NCBI GenBank assembly: GCA_019416065.1 | Contig: DXYB01000020.1 | Coordinates: forward strand, 1-35,820 | Reading direction: 5' to 3' | Source of the DNA: Acidaminococcus sp. | GTDB lineage: Bacteria > Bacillota > Negativicutes > Acidaminococcales > Acidaminococcaceae | Length of the DNA: 35,820 bases | Shown: positions 1 to 7,490 of the stretch, in pieces | Position numbering within the stretch: the first letter of the stretch is position 1 | Layout: each line of letters begins with the position of its first letter | Made by a program: the position numbers and the translations under genes | The notes under the pieces: model-generated | Told to the model about the DNA's origin: nothing | Database searches by the model: none | The model's input: the letters and a program-made list of their open reading frames with translations, nothing else

Positions 1-18
1 TGAAAATGGGGATTTTTA

Positions 19-1149
19 ATGATGATTTTGGGTATTTTTAGCTTATCACATACAACTTATTTCATTATCGGCGTCATTGCCCTTGTGCTTAGCATTTTGA
101 TTGCCAGCAAAATTCATCACCTACTCTTAAAGCTTTTATTAGGTTATGAACCAGAACAAATTGCGAACCTAATTATCAAACACCAGGAAGTCCTAGATAC
201 ATTAGACGAAGGACTTCTCGCCATTGATGAAGAAAACCGGATCTCTTTGCTAAACAAATCTGCTGTACAGATGCTTCATATTACTGATACAAGTCCTATC
301 GGAAAGCCGGTCCTCTCTGTCTTCCCGCAATCTATATTACCAAGAACGCTACAAACCCAAAAAGCAGAATATAACGTTAATATGGAATTGAACAATATCC
401 ATTTGATTACGAGTCGTATCCCTGTTTTCGAAAGTGGGCACTTGATTGGTGCCGTTTCAATCTTTCGCAACCACACAGAGGTCATCAAGCTTTCTGAACA
501 GCTGACTGGGGTAAATCATATGGTAGACGCTATGCGAGCCTATACTCATGAATTCACCAATAAACTTCACGTGATATTAGGTTTAATCCAATGCGGGAAT
601 CGAAATAAAGCAGCAGACTATATTATGCATATCACCACGCTACAGAAAGAAAAAATCAGTATGATCATGGATACCATCAAGCTGCCTACCATTTGTGCCC
701 TTCTTATTGGCAAAATATATCGTGCCAATGAACTTAACATAAACTTTGATATTGATAAAAACAGCACAGTGGATACAACATCAGTCTTCTTACCAGAGAA
801 TACCATCGCCACCATATTAGGCAATCTCCTAGAAAATGCCATGGAAAGCATCAATCTCTCTAAGTCAAGCGTAAGAGAAGTCAATTTAAGTTTCTTTTAT
901 ACGGAAGATGGTCTTTTCCTGACAATCAGTGATTCAGGACAAGGTATTCCCAAGAAAATTTTACCCCATATTTTTGAAAACGGTTTTTCCACAAAAGGGA
1001 AGTCTCGGGGTACAGGGTTATTCCTAGTTAAAGACTTGGTAGACTCTTATCACGGCGATATTCAGGTTACTACTGAAAAGAATAACGGAACCATAATCAC
1101 AGTTTCTATAAAGAATACTTCTAAAGGAAGGAGGGAAAATCGACCATGA
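19..1149 (+). CDS. CitA/DcuS-family sensor histidine kinase lacking the extracytoplasmic sensor domain
   Basis: Membrane histidine kinase of the citrate/C4-dicarboxylate-sensing family, expected to phosphorylate the regulator encoded next. The protein (376 aa) starts with one transmembrane helix (about residues 12-32), then a cytoplasmic PAS domain (about 50-155), a SpoOB-type dimerisation helix with the phospho-acceptor His177 in THEFTNKLH, and an HATPase domain with an N-box (NLLENAMESI), DSGQGIP and RGTGLFL. Normal CitA/DcuS proteins are over 500 aa and have an N-terminal helix and a periplasmic PAS domain before this helix; both are missing here. An in-frame TGA lies at 1-3. The ATG at 19 follows GGGG with 7 nt spacing and overlaps a TAA in another frame (17-19), which would fit coupling to an upstream ORF. 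The gene may therefore be split, truncated or frameshifted. The family call is firm, the start is not. Confidence 0.85.
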   Translation: MMILGIFSLSHTTYFIIGVIALVLSILIASKIHHLLLKLLLGYEPEQIANLIIKHQEVLDTLDEGLLAIDEENRISLLNKSAVQMLHITDTSPIGKPVLSVFPQSILPRTLQTQKAEYNVNMELNNIHLITSRIPVFESGHLIGAVSIFRNHTEVIKLSEQLTGVNHMVDAMRAYTHEFTNKLHVILGLIQCGNRNKAADYIMHITTLQKEKISMIMDTIKLPTICALLIGKIYRANELNINFDIDKNSTVDTTSVFLPENTIATILGNLLENAMESINLSKSSVREVNLSFFYTEDGLFLTISDSGQGIPKKILPHIFENGFSTKGKSRGTGLFLVKDLVDSYHGDIQVTTEKNNGTIITVSIKNTSKGRRENRP

Positions 1150-1835
1150 TCCGTACAATCATAGTGGAAGACGATCCCATGGTTGCCGCTTTAAACAGAC
1201 AATATCTAATGAAATCTTCCCCCAACATTAAAATTCTCGGAACCTTTGGAGATGGGCAAAGCGCCTTCGAATATCTTCGTGAAAATGCTGTAGATCTCAT
1301 TATCCTGGATGTTTATCTTCCTGTTATGAATGGGCTAGAACTGCTTCAACAAATTCGCCATGAAGAAATTGAAGCAGATGTAATTATGGTTACAGCAGCA
1401 AGGAACCGGGACGAAATAAAATTAGCAATGCGACTAGGCGTTATGGATTATCTAATCAAGCCCTTTGATTTCCAAAGGTTTAAAAAAGCCATTAGGCATT
1501 TTTTCTATAAATATGATCTACTTACGGCAAAGCCAACTCTGGATCAAGGGACAATCGACGCAATTTCCTTTACGGAACCTATTGAAAAAGACTTGTCTTT
1601 TCCCAAAGGATTACAGGCCCAAACACTATCAAAAATTTTTAAATTCATTTCCTCACTGGACGATTTTACCTGTAAAGAAGTTGCAAATGGGACTGGCTTG
1701 TCGATTGTAACAACCCAACGCTACTTGAATTATCTGGTAGATCAACAGGAACTAAAAACTAGCATTGATTATCATACAGGCGGCCGTCCTAAATTAGTGT
1801 ACGAACTTTTAAAAAAAAGTGATTTCAGGGAATAA
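1146..1835 (+). CDS. CitB/DcuR-family response regulator
   Basis: Cytoplasmic transcription factor paired with the preceding kinase; its ATG overlaps the kinase stop (ATGA), with a GGAGG upstream. The receiver domain (about 1-120) has the acidic pocket E8-D9-D10, phospho-acceptor Asp55 (IILDVYLP), the switch Thr in MVTAA and Lys in LIKPF. The C-terminal part (about 150-229) is the helix-turn-helix typical of CitB, DcuR and DpiA (CKEVANGTGLSIVTTQRYLNYL, then TGGRPKLVY). Regulators of this family activate citrate or C4-dicarboxylate fermentation genes under anaerobiosis. The citrate lyase operon starts about 250 bp downstream on the same strand and is the obvious target. That target is inferred from position. 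Confidence 0.92.
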   Translation: MIRTIIVEDDPMVAALNRQYLMKSSPNIKILGTFGDGQSAFEYLRENAVDLIILDVYLPVMNGLELLQQIRHEEIEADVIMVTAARNRDEIKLAMRLGVMDYLIKPFDFQRFKKAIRHFFYKYDLLTAKPTLDQGTIDAISFTEPIEKDLSFPKGLQAQTLSKIFKFISSLDDFTCKEVANGTGLSIVTTQRYLNYLVDQQELKTSIDYHTGGRPKLVYELLKKSDFRE

Positions 1836-1849
1836 CTTCATTCAGTAAA

Positions 1850-1869
1850 ATGCAGCATCACAGCTGCAT
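1850..1869. promoter_or_regulatory. Inverted repeat after the response regulator gene
   Basis: ATGCAGC and GCTGCAT form a perfect 7-bp inverted repeat with a 6-nt spacer, 15 nt after the regulator stop. No U-tract follows, so it is not a terminator by itself. It could be a protein-binding site or a processing hairpin; the role is unknown. Confidence 0.3.
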
Positions 1870-1939
1870 AACAAGGTCTCTCTTAAAGTATTAGAAAAAA
1901 ATTATCAGGATGCATCCATACATAAACGAAAATTTTGTC

Positions 1940-1988
1940 AGAAGATGGCTATCATAACTACAGCTTATGATACCCATCTTCTTTTTTC
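1940..1988 (+). terminator. Intrinsic terminator of the citAB-like operon
   Basis: A long hairpin: an 18-nt left arm (1940-1957) pairs with 1965-1982 with a single C/C mismatch, the loop is 7 nt, and six T follow at 1983-1988. It separates the two-component operon from the citrate operon, so the latter needs its own promoter. Confidence 0.85.
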
Positions 1989-1989
1989 A

Positions 1990-2019
1990 TTGTACAATAT
2001 TACATTTTTCAGATATGCT
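1990..2019 (+). promoter_or_regulatory. Candidate promoter of the citrate operon
   Basis: TTGTAC (1990-1995), an 18-nt spacer and TATGCT (2014-2019) lie just after the terminator and about 70 nt before the first gene of the citrate operon. The match is moderate. The A+T-rich 1990-2070 stretch is where a CitB-type activator would be expected to bind. Confidence 0.4.
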
Positions 2020-2088
2020 CTAATCATAAGGTTCTGTATCAGCACGCTATCAAAGTATACAGAAATGTAAGCAGAAAGGGGTGCTCAA

Positions 2089-3477
2089 ATGAGCGGAATG
2101 ATCGGATTGGGAATTATTTCCCTTGTTATCTACGTGGCCGTCATCTTGATTTTGAATGTAGGCCTAAAACGCAGGGCTTCAGAAGCTATGATGTGGTCTT
2201 ATCTTTTAATCGTTTTAGTCGCCAGTATATTCGGGAAGAAATCTTTTACCGTCATTTTTTCAAAAAGTTTTTCTTACGGTATTCACGCCGAAGTCGTCTA
2301 TGCTGCCATGGCCTTTGTCTTTATGTCCTATCTCATGGAAAAAACAGGGGTTATTCTACGACTTGTGAATATTCTCAACAGTTTTATCGGCCGCTTTGCT
2401 GGCGGTAGTGGTTATGTATCCACTATTGGTTCTGCATTGTTCGGTATGGTCTCCGGCTCCGGCTCTGGGAATGCGGCTGCTATTGGTTCCATTACCATTC
2501 CTTGGATGATGCGAACAGGCTGGTCCCAAGAAAGGGCCACTTTAATCTGTGCCGGCAATGCAGGTATGGGAATGATTTTTCCTCCGTCAACATCCATGCT
2601 ACTTTTACTAGGCATGGAAAGCATTGAAAAGGAACTTCCATCCGGAACATTGTACGTAGGATTATTAGGTGCCGGCTTTATCATTTTGGCATACCGTCTG
2701 GCAGTCATTTACTATTTTGCCAAAAAAGACGGTCTGAAACCGATTCCCAAAGACCAGATTCTTCCTTTTGGCCAGGCCTTGAAAGAAAATGGTTCTTCTC
2801 TCTTGATCTTCCTAGGTGTCCTTATTCCTTTGTTAGCTACAATGGGCCCTACCGGGGCTTGGGTTAAGGCGACCATGAATGCAAGCTTCCCTAAGGCATT
2901 CCGCTCCATCTCCATCGTATTCTGGATTCCTATTGTAATGTCAATTTTCACTATTCTAGAGGGTTGGAAATATCTTCCGCATACTCTTTCTGGATGGATG
3001 TCCATGATTCGAAAATCAATCGGCAAATATGCGGATGTAGGGATGCTTTTGTTTACCGCTTTTGCTGCGTCCAATATCCTAAATCAGCTGGGCATGACCA
3101 ATGAAGTAAAAGCTATTTTTGCGCACTTGGGAACCTATTCCCCATTCCTGGTCATCCTTGTTATTGCGGTACTAATCACCATGATGGATGGCCCCTTTTC
3201 TGGGACTGCAACGACCAGCGCATTAGGAGCTGCTGTCTATGCGGCGCTACGTTCCATCGGCCTACCGCCCGTTGTATGTTGCGTTGCTTTTCTAAATCTG
3301 ATCTCTAATGAAGGAGCTATTCCTCCTAATGCGGCACCGCTTTATATTGCTAGTGGGATTTCTAGTCTGGAAGATCCTTCAAAAATTTTCAGACCCATCA
3401 TGGTGTTCTATGTCCTACCCACCATGTTGATTGCAATTTTAGTCATGTCCCGGATTATCCCAGTCATTGGTGCATGA
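2089..3477 (+). CDS. TRAP-like large permease (DctM-type) of the citrate operon
   Basis: Polytopic inner-membrane protein (462 aa, roughly 11-12 hydrophobic segments), first gene of the citrate lyase operon and so the likely citrate or tricarboxylate uptake permease. The SGSGSGNAAAIGSITIPWM segment (about 120-140), the following NAGMGMIFPPSTSMLLLL and the C-terminal DGPFSGTATTSALGAAVYAAL match the repeated helical-hairpin signatures of TRAP DctM subunits. No periplasmic binding protein and no ordinary DctQ gene is adjacent; only a 74-aa membrane protein follows. A TRAP permease normally depends on its binding protein, so this is either an orphan whose partner lies elsewhere or a relative that works as a stand-alone secondary carrier. 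The start ATG follows AAAGGGG. Membership in the TRAP-like group is well supported; citrate as substrate is inferred from the operon. Confidence 0.75.
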   Translation: MSGMIGLGIISLVIYVAVILILNVGLKRRASEAMMWSYLLIVLVASIFGKKSFTVIFSKSFSYGIHAEVVYAAMAFVFMSYLMEKTGVILRLVNILNSFIGRFAGGSGYVSTIGSALFGMVSGSGSGNAAAIGSITIPWMMRTGWSQERATLICAGNAGMGMIFPPSTSMLLLLGMESIEKELPSGTLYVGLLGAGFIILAYRLAVIYYFAKKDGLKPIPKDQILPFGQALKENGSSLLIFLGVLIPLLATMGPTGAWVKATMNASFPKAFRSISIVFWIPIVMSIFTILEGWKYLPHTLSGWMSMIRKSIGKYADVGMLLFTAFAASNILNQLGMTNEVKAIFAHLGTYSPFLVILVIAVLITMMDGPFSGTATTSALGAAVYAALRSIGLPPVVCCVAFLNLISNEGAIPPNAAPLYIASGISSLEDPSKIFRPIMVFYVLPTMLIAILVMSRIIPVIGA

Positions 3478-3486
3478 GGTGACAAA

Positions 3487-3711
3487 ATGAAAAAAACATT
3501 ACGAACTGTATGTATGAAAATATTTGAAGTCAGCATGCCCCTATTTATTCTGCTAGGTATCCTAGTTTGGGTCGTGCAAATGGCGGCAATTTTTATGGGC
3601 CACGGAAGCTTGCTCGTATGGATTTATAAAACACTGTATCCTTGGGCTTCTACTGCTTCCAGTTTGTGCATGTTTGCTGCATTCATTTACAGCTACGTAA
3701 AAAACGCTTAA
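3487..3711 (+). CDS. Small membrane protein (74 aa) paired with the TRAP-like permease
   Basis: Short hydrophobic protein with two likely transmembrane helices (about 13-33 and 45-70) and a positively charged N-terminus (MKKTLRTVCMK). It begins 9 nt after the permease stop behind GAGGTGA and precedes citD by 34 nt, so it sits inside the citrate operon. I recognise no family. By position and size it could stand in for DctQ, the small TRAP subunit, although DctQ normally has four helices and about 160 residues. It might also be an unrelated accessory subunit. Confidence 0.7.
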   Translation: MKKTLRTVCMKIFEVSMPLFILLGILVWVVQMAAIFMGHGSLLVWIYKTLYPWASTASSLCMFAAFIYSYVKNA

Positions 3712-3745
3712 CCATACCCATATGGATTAGAGGAGGTCAACTATC

Positions 3746-4036
3746 ATGGAGTTTAGTAAAAGCGCTGTGAAAGCGGGCAGCGAAAGCAAGCATGATCTGC
3801 TGCTGCAGCTGGAACTTGTCGGTGAGACTAGAGAAATTGAATTGCACAGTAAAGTAGAAAAAAAATTTAGTGAAGCGATCCGTGCAGACGTCAACGAAGT
3901 GCTGGATGAATATAGAATCACAGGCGCCAAGGTACAGATTGACGATCTGGGAGCCTGGGATTTTGCCATTAAGGCACGGACCGAAACCGCCATTAAACGG
4001 GCCCTTGCTAAAAAGGAGGCGGCACAACATGAATAA
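3746..4036 (+). CDS. citD: Citrate lyase gamma subunit (acyl carrier protein) CitD
   Basis: Acyl carrier protein of the citrate lyase complex (96 aa, the usual length). It carries a phosphoribosyl-dephospho-CoA arm on which acetyl and citryl groups are held during the cycle. The attachment serine is Ser14 in KAGSESKHD, the same position as in Enterobacteriaceae. The rest (EIELHSKVEKKFSEAIRADVNEVLDEY, then KVQIDDLGAWDFAIKARTETAIKRA) follows the family along its length. RBS AGGAGG lies about 8 nt before the ATG. The end overlaps citE by 8 nt, which implies coupled translation. Genes that build and attach the prosthetic group (citG, citX) are not in the window. Confidence 0.95.
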   Translation: MEFSKSAVKAGSESKHDLLLQLELVGETREIELHSKVEKKFSEAIRADVNEVLDEYRITGAKVQIDDLGAWDFAIKARTETAIKRALAKKEAAQHE

Positions 4037-4916
4037 TTTATACCGTACTATGTTTTTTGTCCCTGGCAATGCTCCCGGAAAAATTGCCAAAGCAGAAATC
4101 TACGGGGCTGACTGCTTAATTTATGATCTTGAAGATGCTGTTTCCATTTATGAAAAAGATGCAGCAAGGGATCTATTATGCCGCTATCTTTCCACATATC
4201 GCCCGGACTGTCGCATTGGCGTACGGATCAACGGACAGGATACGTCCTATTATGAAGAAGATGTAAAAAGATTGGTGCCACTGAAGCCAGACTTTCTACG
4301 CCTTCCTAAATCGGAAACTGCTAAGAATATCCAAGACCTGGATCAACTCATCACAAAATTAGAAAAAGAACATAATATGCCGCAGGGTACCGTAAAAATT
4401 GCTTGCACCATTGAAACAGCACTGGGCGTATATAACGCTTACCAGATCGCCACGGCATCAACCCGTGTCATGGCCATTGGCCTTGGTGCCGAAGATTTTC
4501 GTACGGATATGCGCATGAGCCGGAGTGAAGATGCCAGCGAAATTCTTTTTGCACGGAACCAGATTTCTCTGTGCGCCCATGCAGCAAACGTCATCCCTAT
4601 GGATTATGTCAATAGCAATTTTAGTGATCCGGAAGCATTTAAAAAGGATGTCGCCTTTGGTAAAATGCTGGGCTACACCTGTAAGTCCTGTATTCACCCC
4701 ACACAGATTGGTTTGGTTCATGAAGTTTATACACCTACAGACAAGGAAATTATCCGCGCGAAGAAAGTAGTTGCCGTCTACAATGAAGCTCTCGCTAACG
4801 CCTCCGGAGCCATCGCTTTGGATGGGAAAATGATTGACATGCCTATTGTCAATAGGGCCAAAGCCATCTTAGCGTATGCCAGAGCGGCAGGAAAGGAGCT
4901 GGAAGAAAATGAATGA
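4029..4916 (+). CDS. citE: Citrate lyase beta subunit (citryl-ACP lyase) CitE
   Basis: Cleaves citryl-ACP to oxaloacetate and acetyl-ACP, a Mg2+-dependent reaction in the cytoplasmic CitDEF complex. The protein (295 aa) begins RTMFFVPGNAPGKIAKA and has LIYDLEDAV, VRINGQDT, FLRLPKSE, a central IACTIETALGVYN, AIGLGAEDF and KSCIHPTQIGLV, all hallmarks of the CitE/HpcH aldolase fold. I chose the ATG at 4029 over the longer frame opening because it follows AAAGGAGGCGG and gives the conserved N-terminus. It overlaps citD by 8 nt and citF by 8 nt, so the three lyase subunits are translationally coupled. Confidence 0.95.
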   Translation: MNNLYRTMFFVPGNAPGKIAKAEIYGADCLIYDLEDAVSIYEKDAARDLLCRYLSTYRPDCRIGVRINGQDTSYYEEDVKRLVPLKPDFLRLPKSETAKNIQDLDQLITKLEKEHNMPQGTVKIACTIETALGVYNAYQIATASTRVMAIGLGAEDFRTDMRMSRSEDASEILFARNQISLCAHAANVIPMDYVNSNFSDPEAFKKDVAFGKMLGYTCKSCIHPTQIGLVHEVYTPTDKEIIRAKKVVAVYNEALANASGAIALDGKMIDMPIVNRAKAILAYARAAGKELEENE

Positions 4917-6441
4917 CAAAGAAATGGAAGTAATAAACCAATTCCCCGGCTGGGAGCATAAAAAGCCCTTTTCAGGGGCTTATGCGACCCCTCCCGCAGG
5001 TATACATATAGCAACACGCCCAGTGAAATATTTTCACCCTGGCATGGAAAAACTTCATGATCTGGACTATATCCTAGACGCAACAGGGCTAAAAGACGGA
5101 ATGACCATTTCTTTCCACCACTGCCTGCGAAATGGGGATGCCGTTATGCAGTATATCATTGCTGCTATTGCAAAAAAAGGCATCCGGGATTTGACCTTGT
5201 CCGCTTCTTCTCTTAGCAAAGTGCAGGACTGCCTGTTGCCCTATTTTGAAAGGGGTGTTATTACAGCCGTAGATACCAGTGGGGCTCGCAGTAAGCTAGG
5301 AAATTTTATACAACACGGCGGGCTGAAGAAACCGGCTATCTTCCGCACCCATGGGGGACGAGCCAGAGCAATTGAAACCGGGGAACTACATATTGACGTA
5401 GCTTTTATTGCCGCTCCTTGTTGCGATCGCTTTGGTAACATCAACGGAGTAGAGGGAAAATCTGCTTGTGGTTCGTTGGGATACGCTATGCCGGATGCAG
5501 AATTTGCCGACCACGTGGTAGCAGTAACAGACGGGTTATCCGATCTCCCTTTGGACTATGTCAGCATCCCGCAAACGCAGGTAGACTACGTAACAGAAGT
5601 CCCCACGATTGGAGATCCTTCCGGAATTGCTACTGGCTCTATCCGCGTCAGCAAAAATCCAGCTGAGCTAATCATCTCCCATTATGCTGCAGAAGTAATT
5701 GCTGCTACACCCTACTTCCATGACAACCTGGTATTCCAGTTCGGCAGCGGTGGCATGGCGATTGCTACAGCCGGATATATCCGTGAAAAAATGTTGCAAT
5801 TAGGTTATACAGCTGCCGCAGGTGTAGGTGGTGTTTCCGGATTTCACGTGCAGATGCTAAAAGAAGGCCTGATCAAAACCTTCTTTGATCCCCAGGATTT
5901 TGATCTTACGGCCATCGCTTCCCTGAAAGAAAATATGCAGCATCACGAAATCTCCGCCTCTGCTTACGCTAATCCCTTCTGTGCCAGCCCATACGTCAAT
6001 ATGCTGGACTTTACAGTACTTAGTGCAACAGAAATGGACGTGAATTTTAACGTCAACGTACTCACTGACTCCTATGGGAAACTATTAGGAGCACCAGGTG
6101 GACACCCGGATGCCGCCGCAGGTGCTAAAATGACGATTATCACCATGCCGTTGTTGCGGGGCCGCCTGCCCATGCTACTTCCTCATGTTACTACAGTAGT
6201 GACGCCAGGAGAATCTATTGACGTCCTGGTGACTGAATATGGCATCGCCGTTAATCCCAGAAGGCCGGATATTCTCTCCTGTTTACAAGGAAAAGGCTTG
6301 CCATTAGTCAGCATTGAAGCACTAGAAGAAAAAGCACGACTGCTATCCGGTAAACCCAACGAACTGGAATTAGGCGATAAAATCTGCGGTGTTGTAGAAT
6401 ACCGGGATGGTACAATCATTGATACGATCCACACATTGTAA
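4909..6441 (+). CDS. citF: Citrate lyase alpha subunit (citrate:acetyl-ACP transferase) CitF
   Basis: Exchanges the acetyl group on CitD for citrate, forming citryl-ACP and free acetate. The 510-aa protein matches CitF throughout: DGMTISFHHCLRNGD, LTLSASSLS, HGGRARAIETGELHIDVAFIAAP, CGSLGYAMPDAEFADHVV, FNVNVLTDSYGKLLGAPGGHPDAAAGAK, GRLPMLLPHVTTVVTPGESIDVLVTEYGIAVNPRRPD. The start is the ATG at 4909 behind AAAGGAG, overlapping citE by 8 nt. This is the last gene of the operon; a hairpin follows at once. citC (ligase), citX, citG and oxaloacetate decarboxylase genes are absent here and must lie elsewhere if the pathway works. Confidence 0.96.
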   Translation: MNDKEMEVINQFPGWEHKKPFSGAYATPPAGIHIATRPVKYFHPGMEKLHDLDYILDATGLKDGMTISFHHCLRNGDAVMQYIIAAIAKKGIRDLTLSASSLSKVQDCLLPYFERGVITAVDTSGARSKLGNFIQHGGLKKPAIFRTHGGRARAIETGELHIDVAFIAAPCCDRFGNINGVEGKSACGSLGYAMPDAEFADHVVAVTDGLSDLPLDYVSIPQTQVDYVTEVPTIGDPSGIATGSIRVSKNPAELIISHYAAEVIAATPYFHDNLVFQFGSGGMAIATAGYIREKMLQLGYTAAAGVGGVSGFHVQMLKEGLIKTFFDPQDFDLTAIASLKENMQHHEISASAYANPFCASPYVNMLDFTVLSATEMDVNFNVNVLTDSYGKLLGAPGGHPDAAAGAKMTIITMPLLRGRLPMLLPHVTTVVTPGESIDVLVTEYGIAVNPRRPDILSCLQGKGLPLVSIEALEEKARLLSGKPNELELGDKICGVVEYRDGTIIDTIHTL

Positions 6442-6447
6442 TGCTGC

Positions 6448-6489
6448 ATGAAAGGAGGGAGCCACTAATTTAGGGCTCCCTCCTTTCAT
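6448..6489. terminator. Hairpin between convergent citF and the DapA-family gene
   Basis: A perfect 16-bp inverted repeat (6448-6463 with 6474-6489) around a 10-nt loop lies 6 nt after citF and 34 nt from the end of the convergent gene. No long U-tract is present on either side, but the stem is very stable and the position fits a shared terminator or 3'-end-protecting hairpin. Confidence 0.65.
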
Positions 6490-6523
6490 ACTCTCCTTCA
6501 AATCCTACTTCACATAAAACACG

Positions 6524-7414
6524 CTAACCAAAAATTTCCTTTATCCACTGTTGTATTTTAGCCGTTTGTGCTTCCGTCACTTCTGGCATGGGAATCGTGC
6601 AATTTGCATCCAACGGAATTCCTCTTAACACCATTGCACGTTTTAAAATTGGAATAAACGGATCTCCTATATCATAAAGAGTCATGGCCTTATCAACAAT
6701 ACGTTGATACTTCACGACATCATCGAATTCCTTCGCATTCAGTGCATCGGCTAACTTACGGAATAACTCTGGGCATACATTGGATAATCCCCCGATACAG
6801 CCATTACCCCCACTGATTACGTTATGGGCCATAAACTCTTCAAATCCAGATAACACTACGAAATTCGGAAATTCCGGGCGGATTATGTCGATTAATTTTC
6901 TTGTATGTCCCATTTCCGTGACAGTATCTTTATATCCCACAATATTTTTATGTTCTTGAGCCAGTTCCAACGTTAATTCCGGAGAAACATCATGTCCTGT
7001 TCTTGCGGGGAAATTATAGATATAAATATCCCCGTTAATTTGCTCCGCTAGATCTCCGTAATATTTTTTTAGTGCCGATTGCGAAAATTGGAAGTAGAAT
7101 GGGCTTACAATTAGGACCGCCTTTGCGCCTTTCTCAAGCGCATAATTGGAAAGCATTACTGTTTCGTCAGCATTCATCCCCCCCGTCCCGATTAAAATTT
7201 GTGTCGCATCCTTGTATTGACAAGCAATATCTATTAGCTGTATTTTTTGCTCTTTAGGCAAGCTAAAAAATTCGCCTGTACTGCCCATAACAACGAGACC
7301 ATCAACGCCACCATGAATTAGAAACTCATAGATCTTTTGATTTGCTTTTATATCAATATTTCCAGTTTGGTCAAGAGCAGTTACTACTGGTGTTAAAATC
7401 TGTGCATTCTTCAT
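6524..7414 (-). CDS. DapA/NanA/KDG-aldolase family lyase
   Basis: Class I (Schiff-base) aldolase/lyase of the dihydrodipicolinate synthase family, 296 aa. Visible motifs are GSTGE (44-48), Tyr133 with YNFPARTG (Arg138 is the usual carboxylate ligand) and the Schiff-base lysine Lys162 in GYKDTVTE. The family splits or joins pyruvate and an aldehyde: DHDPS, N-acetylneuraminate lyase, 2-keto-3-deoxygluconate aldolase and ketodeoxyglucarate dehydratase. It is the last gene of an operon with a KdgT-type permease and a UxaA-type dehydratase. That favours cleavage of a 2-keto-3-deoxy acid into pyruvate plus an aldehyde over lysine synthesis. The ATG at 7414 is preferred, with AGAGGA 12 nt upstream; a TTG 12 nt earlier sits directly on that RBS. 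Exact substrate is not readable from sequence. Confidence 0.88.
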   Translation of the reverse strand: MKNAQILTPVVTALDQTGNIDIKANQKIYEFLIHGGVDGLVVMGSTGEFFSLPKEQKIQLIDIACQYKDATQILIGTGGMNADETVMLSNYALEKGAKAVLIVSPFYFQFSQSALKKYYGDLAEQINGDIYIYNFPARTGHDVSPELTLELAQEHKNIVGYKDTVTEMGHTRKLIDIIRPEFPNFVVLSGFEEFMAHNVISGGNGCIGGLSNVCPELFRKLADALNAKEFDDVVKYQRIVDKAMTLYDIGDPFIPILKRAMVLRGIPLDANCTIPMPEVTEAQTAKIQQWIKEIFG

Positions 7415-7442
7415 AGTACACCACAATCCTCTTTAATTCCTG

Positions 7443-7483
7443 ACAATGGTAATTACCGTTTCGTTTAGGGATACGGCCATTGT
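7443..7483 (-). promoter_or_regulatory. Intercistronic hairpin between dehydratase and lyase genes
   Basis: ACAATGG (7443-7449) pairs with CCATTGT (7477-7483), and inside it CCGT (7456-7459) pairs with ACGG (7473-7476). It fills most of the 76-nt gap between two genes of one operon. No U-tract follows in the direction of transcription, so it is more likely a processing or mRNA-stability element than a terminator. Confidence 0.4.
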
Positions 7484-7490
7484 TAAAATT

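Noticed and set aside
6524..7414. Naming the lyase dapA
   Set aside because: Active-site residues fit the whole family and the operon is catabolic, with no lysine-pathway genes.
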